Assembly: GCA_947561585.1 (NCBI GenBank)
Contig: CANNZV010000324.1
Location: 1-64,000, forward strand
From: Caprella mutica
Lineage: Eukaryota > Arthropoda > Malacostraca > Amphipoda > Caprellidae
Length of the DNA: 64,000 bases
Direction of reading: 5' to 3'
Shown in pieces: positions 62,156-64,000 of the stretch; position 1 is the first letter of the stretch, and every line of letters begins with the position of its first letter. A program made the translations under genes and the position numbers. The notes below the pieces were generated by a model. It ran no database searches and was not told where the DNA came from. It was given only the letters and a program-made list of their open reading frames with translations.

Positions 62156-62529
62156 GTAGAACTAAAGTAAAACTTAGTTTAGGTTAAAGGTTGTATGGTG
62201 ATAATATTCAATGGATGAAATGAACTGTAGTTACTTGAATAATTTGGAATTGCCCTCCTGGCCAGTTTTAATGGTAACAAAATGTATACTTTTTGTTTTT
62301 TTATACATACGTTTACCTTATTTAGGTAATAACTGTCATATTTTCGGCGAAAGTTTCATGCAGGTAGTGTTTTCTGCGAAAGAGCTGTCGGCGAAGATGT
62401 TTTCGGTGAAAGGTCCTAGAACCCGTTATCACCTATAACTATGTTGTCTATGAACACTTTATCAACGAGTTAATCCAATACAAGGAATAACAGGTGTAAG
62501 ATGGTACAATAAGGTTAATCATTCACTAT
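62156..62529. other. Region upstream of the HEPN-NACHT gene
   Basis: 62340-62415 has TTTCGGCGAAAG, CTGTCGGCGAAGATG and TTTCGGTGAAAGGTCC, resembling the TTCGGCC subterminal words at 46.8-47.2 kb. This may be a decayed transposon end. No promoter motif identified with confidence. Confidence 0.4.
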
Positions 62530-62581
62530 TTTTTCATTTGCTCTTTCACTAGATTGTACGACTGACTAACTAACAAGAACA
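62530..62581 (+). promoter_or_regulatory. Possible splice acceptor and 5' UTR of the HEPN-NACHT gene
   Basis: A pyrimidine-rich run (TTTTTTCATTTGCTCTTTCA) followed by CTAG ends at 62552, 29 bases before the ATG. This looks like a 3' splice site placing a 5' UTR intron upstream. The first exon would then lie further left, possibly beyond the G-rich repeat at 61757-62155. Not proven. Confidence 0.4.
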
Positions 62582-64000
62582 ATGTCTGCGATGAATGGTC
62601 TATCTCCTCTTGGAATCAGAGAAGAAGACCTGAATTTACTGAGGAATGATCACATCAAGTTTGACTGCGGACCTCTTGTCTATCGAACCATAATTGACTG
62701 GGGATTTGCCTTGTCCGGGGGAAAGAAAATTATAGATCATATAAATGACCTGAAAATTGTAGATAAAATTAAGGTGAAGTGTAATGTGGACCTCAAAAAA
62801 TGGATGAAAAAGAATGAGCCCAATTTGAGTAAAAATTCTTTCTCTGAATTTGATATAACCACACTGCATGATTTTCTTCCAATTCTGTGCTATGATAAAA
62901 TAGCTCAAACAGGAGGCCAAGAGTATAATGAACAAATGAAAGATCCTAACTCTGTGGAAAGTCTCCTTAAAAAAATCAAAGGCTTCAGAAATGACGTGAG
63001 TCACGAATATGCTGAAGCGGTGAAAGACTCTCATATTGTTAAGATGAAAGAAACGATGAGAGAATGTATAATAGCTGCTGGCAAACTCTACGGCAAAGAT
63101 CAAACAGAAATTGATGAAAAAGTGAAACTCTTGGATGATGAGTTTGACCGAGTTCTACTCAATACAACACACCTTTATGAAAACAGAGTGAAGTACATCA
63201 GTAAGTTTATAGAAACCGAAGTCCCTGCCATCTTACTTGAGAGATATTCACCATACTTCTCTGTTCCTCTGCCGGGTAGTTGGACAAAAAAAGATAGCTC
63301 TGAAATCTACCAGTGCTCTAAATTATCTGTAACTACTGAGGACAAAAAAGGTAAAGCTATGCAGCATGATAATAATAAGACTGTATTTTCCTGTACCAAA
63401 ATTTATAACAACTCACGTGACAATTTTGTGTTAATTAATGGAGGTGCAGGTTCAGGAAAGACCACTTTAATGCGGAATATGTGCCAAGACATTCTGAAGA
63501 CATCAGTTCATGGCAGTGCACCGAGATATGAAAAAATGGAGACATTTAAAATCCCTATATATCTCGAGTGCAGATTTGAGCAACAGAACGATCTTGCTAA
63601 ATTTCTTAGAGAATGTCTCAACAATTTTCATTCCCCTGAAGATGACATCTACGAAGCGTTCAAAATTGTGAAAGGTTTAGTATTCCTCATTGACGGCTAC
63701 GACGAAATTAATAATAACTGTCGACAGCTTGTCAATAGCATCATAGATTTTTGTAGAGATTACGAGGCTAGTTGCATTGTTTCTTCTCGAGTTGATGCAG
63801 GCAATAACTTTGTCAACGAGCTGCAAGGAAGGAATTTGACTTGCACAGAAATGTTCATCGAATCCATCAGTGAAATGAACGACAAAGTTAACTTCTTGAG
63901 GAGTTATGCTGGTAAGATGGATGATTCTATTGACACTGACAAGCTGGTGAATAGCTTTGAGAATCTAACTGCAGCTGCCAAAGAAGTTTTTTCCTCCCCA
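62582..64000 (+). CDS. HEPN (DZIP3-like)-NACHT protein, 5' part, runs off the window
   Basis: An open frame of 473 codons reaches the window end without a stop. The ATG in AACAATGTCT has a TAA in frame four codons before it. Residues about 85-150 (SEFDITTLHDFLPIL ... IKGFRNDVSHEY) match the DZIP3-type HEPN domain. R136-N-D-V-S-H141 fits the R-x4-6-H motif of HEPN ribonucleases. Residues 155-260 look helical. The NACHT domain starts near 280: Walker A GGAGSGKTT at 287-295 (Lys293), Walker B LVFLIDGYDE at 366-375, and sensor-1-like CIVSSR ending at Arg403. The family is a signal-transduction NTPase that oligomerises, usually in innate immunity or RNA sensing; C-terminal sensor repeats would be expected beyond the window. 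There is no signal peptide, so it is probably cytosolic. The domain calls are from motifs; the function is inferred. Confidence 0.85.
   Translation, partial: MSAMNGLSPLGIREEDLNLLRNDHIKFDCGPLVYRTIIDWGFALSGGKKIIDHINDLKIVDKIKVKCNVDLKKWMKKNEPNLSKNSFSEFDITTLHDFLPILCYDKIAQTGGQEYNEQMKDPNSVESLLKKIKGFRNDVSHEYAEAVKDSHIVKMKETMRECIIAAGKLYGKDQTEIDEKVKLLDDEFDRVLLNTTHLYENRVKYISKFIETEVPAILLERYSPYFSVPLPGSWTKKDSSEIYQCSKLSVTTEDKKGKAMQHDNNKTVFSCTKIYNNSRDNFVLINGGAGSGKTTLMRNMCQDILKTSVHGSAPRYEKMETFKIPIYLECRFEQQNDLAKFLRECLNNFHSPEDDIYEAFKIVKGLVFLIDGYDEINNNCRQLVNSIIDFCRDYEASCIVSSRVDAGNNFVNELQGRNLTCTEMFIESISEMNDKVNFLRSYAGKMDDSIDTDKLVNSFENLTAAAKEVFSSP

Noticed and set aside
62636..63103. 155-codon minus-strand frame
   Set aside because: Antisense shadow of the HEPN-NACHT coding sequence, which has clear domain motifs on the + strand.

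Overview
This window is nuclear DNA of an animal, most likely an arthropod. It is AT-rich, and by eye roughly 35-40 % of it is tandem minisatellite. It also holds many short inverted-repeat (MITE/foldback) elements, two fragments of one non-LTR retrotransposon family and two Helitron-type elements. There are no operons, ribosome binding sites or bacterial gene structure. An insect, possibly a hemipteran, is a guess from the overall look of the repeats; the homeobox gene only shows that this is a bilaterian animal.

Two genes can be supported. The first is a two-exon NK1/slouch-class homeobox gene on the + strand. Exon 1 codes from 26983 to 27898 and exon 2 from 38554 to 39041, separated by a 10.65 kb intron with matching GT/AG ends and phase. 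Its predicted product of 467 aa carries the NK1-type FSVVDILDPHKF motif and a complete homeodomain. The second is the start of a large gene at 62582, open to the window end (473 codons). It has a DZIP3-like HEPN domain with an R-N-D-V-S-H motif, followed by a NACHT NTPase with Walker A, Walker B and sensor-1 motifs. That architecture resembles an innate-immunity sensor and is the most interesting coding content here.

Layout: 1-26 kb is intergenic, made of many arrays (units of 11 to 72 bp) separated by 0.3-2 kb of AT-rich sequence, foldback elements and a decayed LINE at 19.95-21.08 kb. At 26.2-27.0 kb there is a more complex, GC-richer island that is probably the slouch promoter and 5' UTR. 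At 27.9-38.5 kb is the slouch intron, which carries six arrays, including one with about 21 perfect TGACGTCA sites. At 39.1-46.4 kb there is a 15-bp array derived from a transposon end and then a 4.9 kb array of 41/44-bp units with higher-order structure. At 46.4-61.8 kb there are further arrays and MITEs, a second LINE fragment inserted inside a satellite, and a complete-looking Helitron. The HEPN-NACHT gene lies at 62.6-64 kb.

A theme is that several arrays seem to be amplified pieces of dispersed transposable elements: the same unit also occurs once, or as a hairpin, in isolated copies elsewhere in the window. Almost all long open frames here are artefacts of tandem repeats whose unit lacks stop codons. 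Boundaries and copy counts were read by eye and may be off by a few bases or copies.
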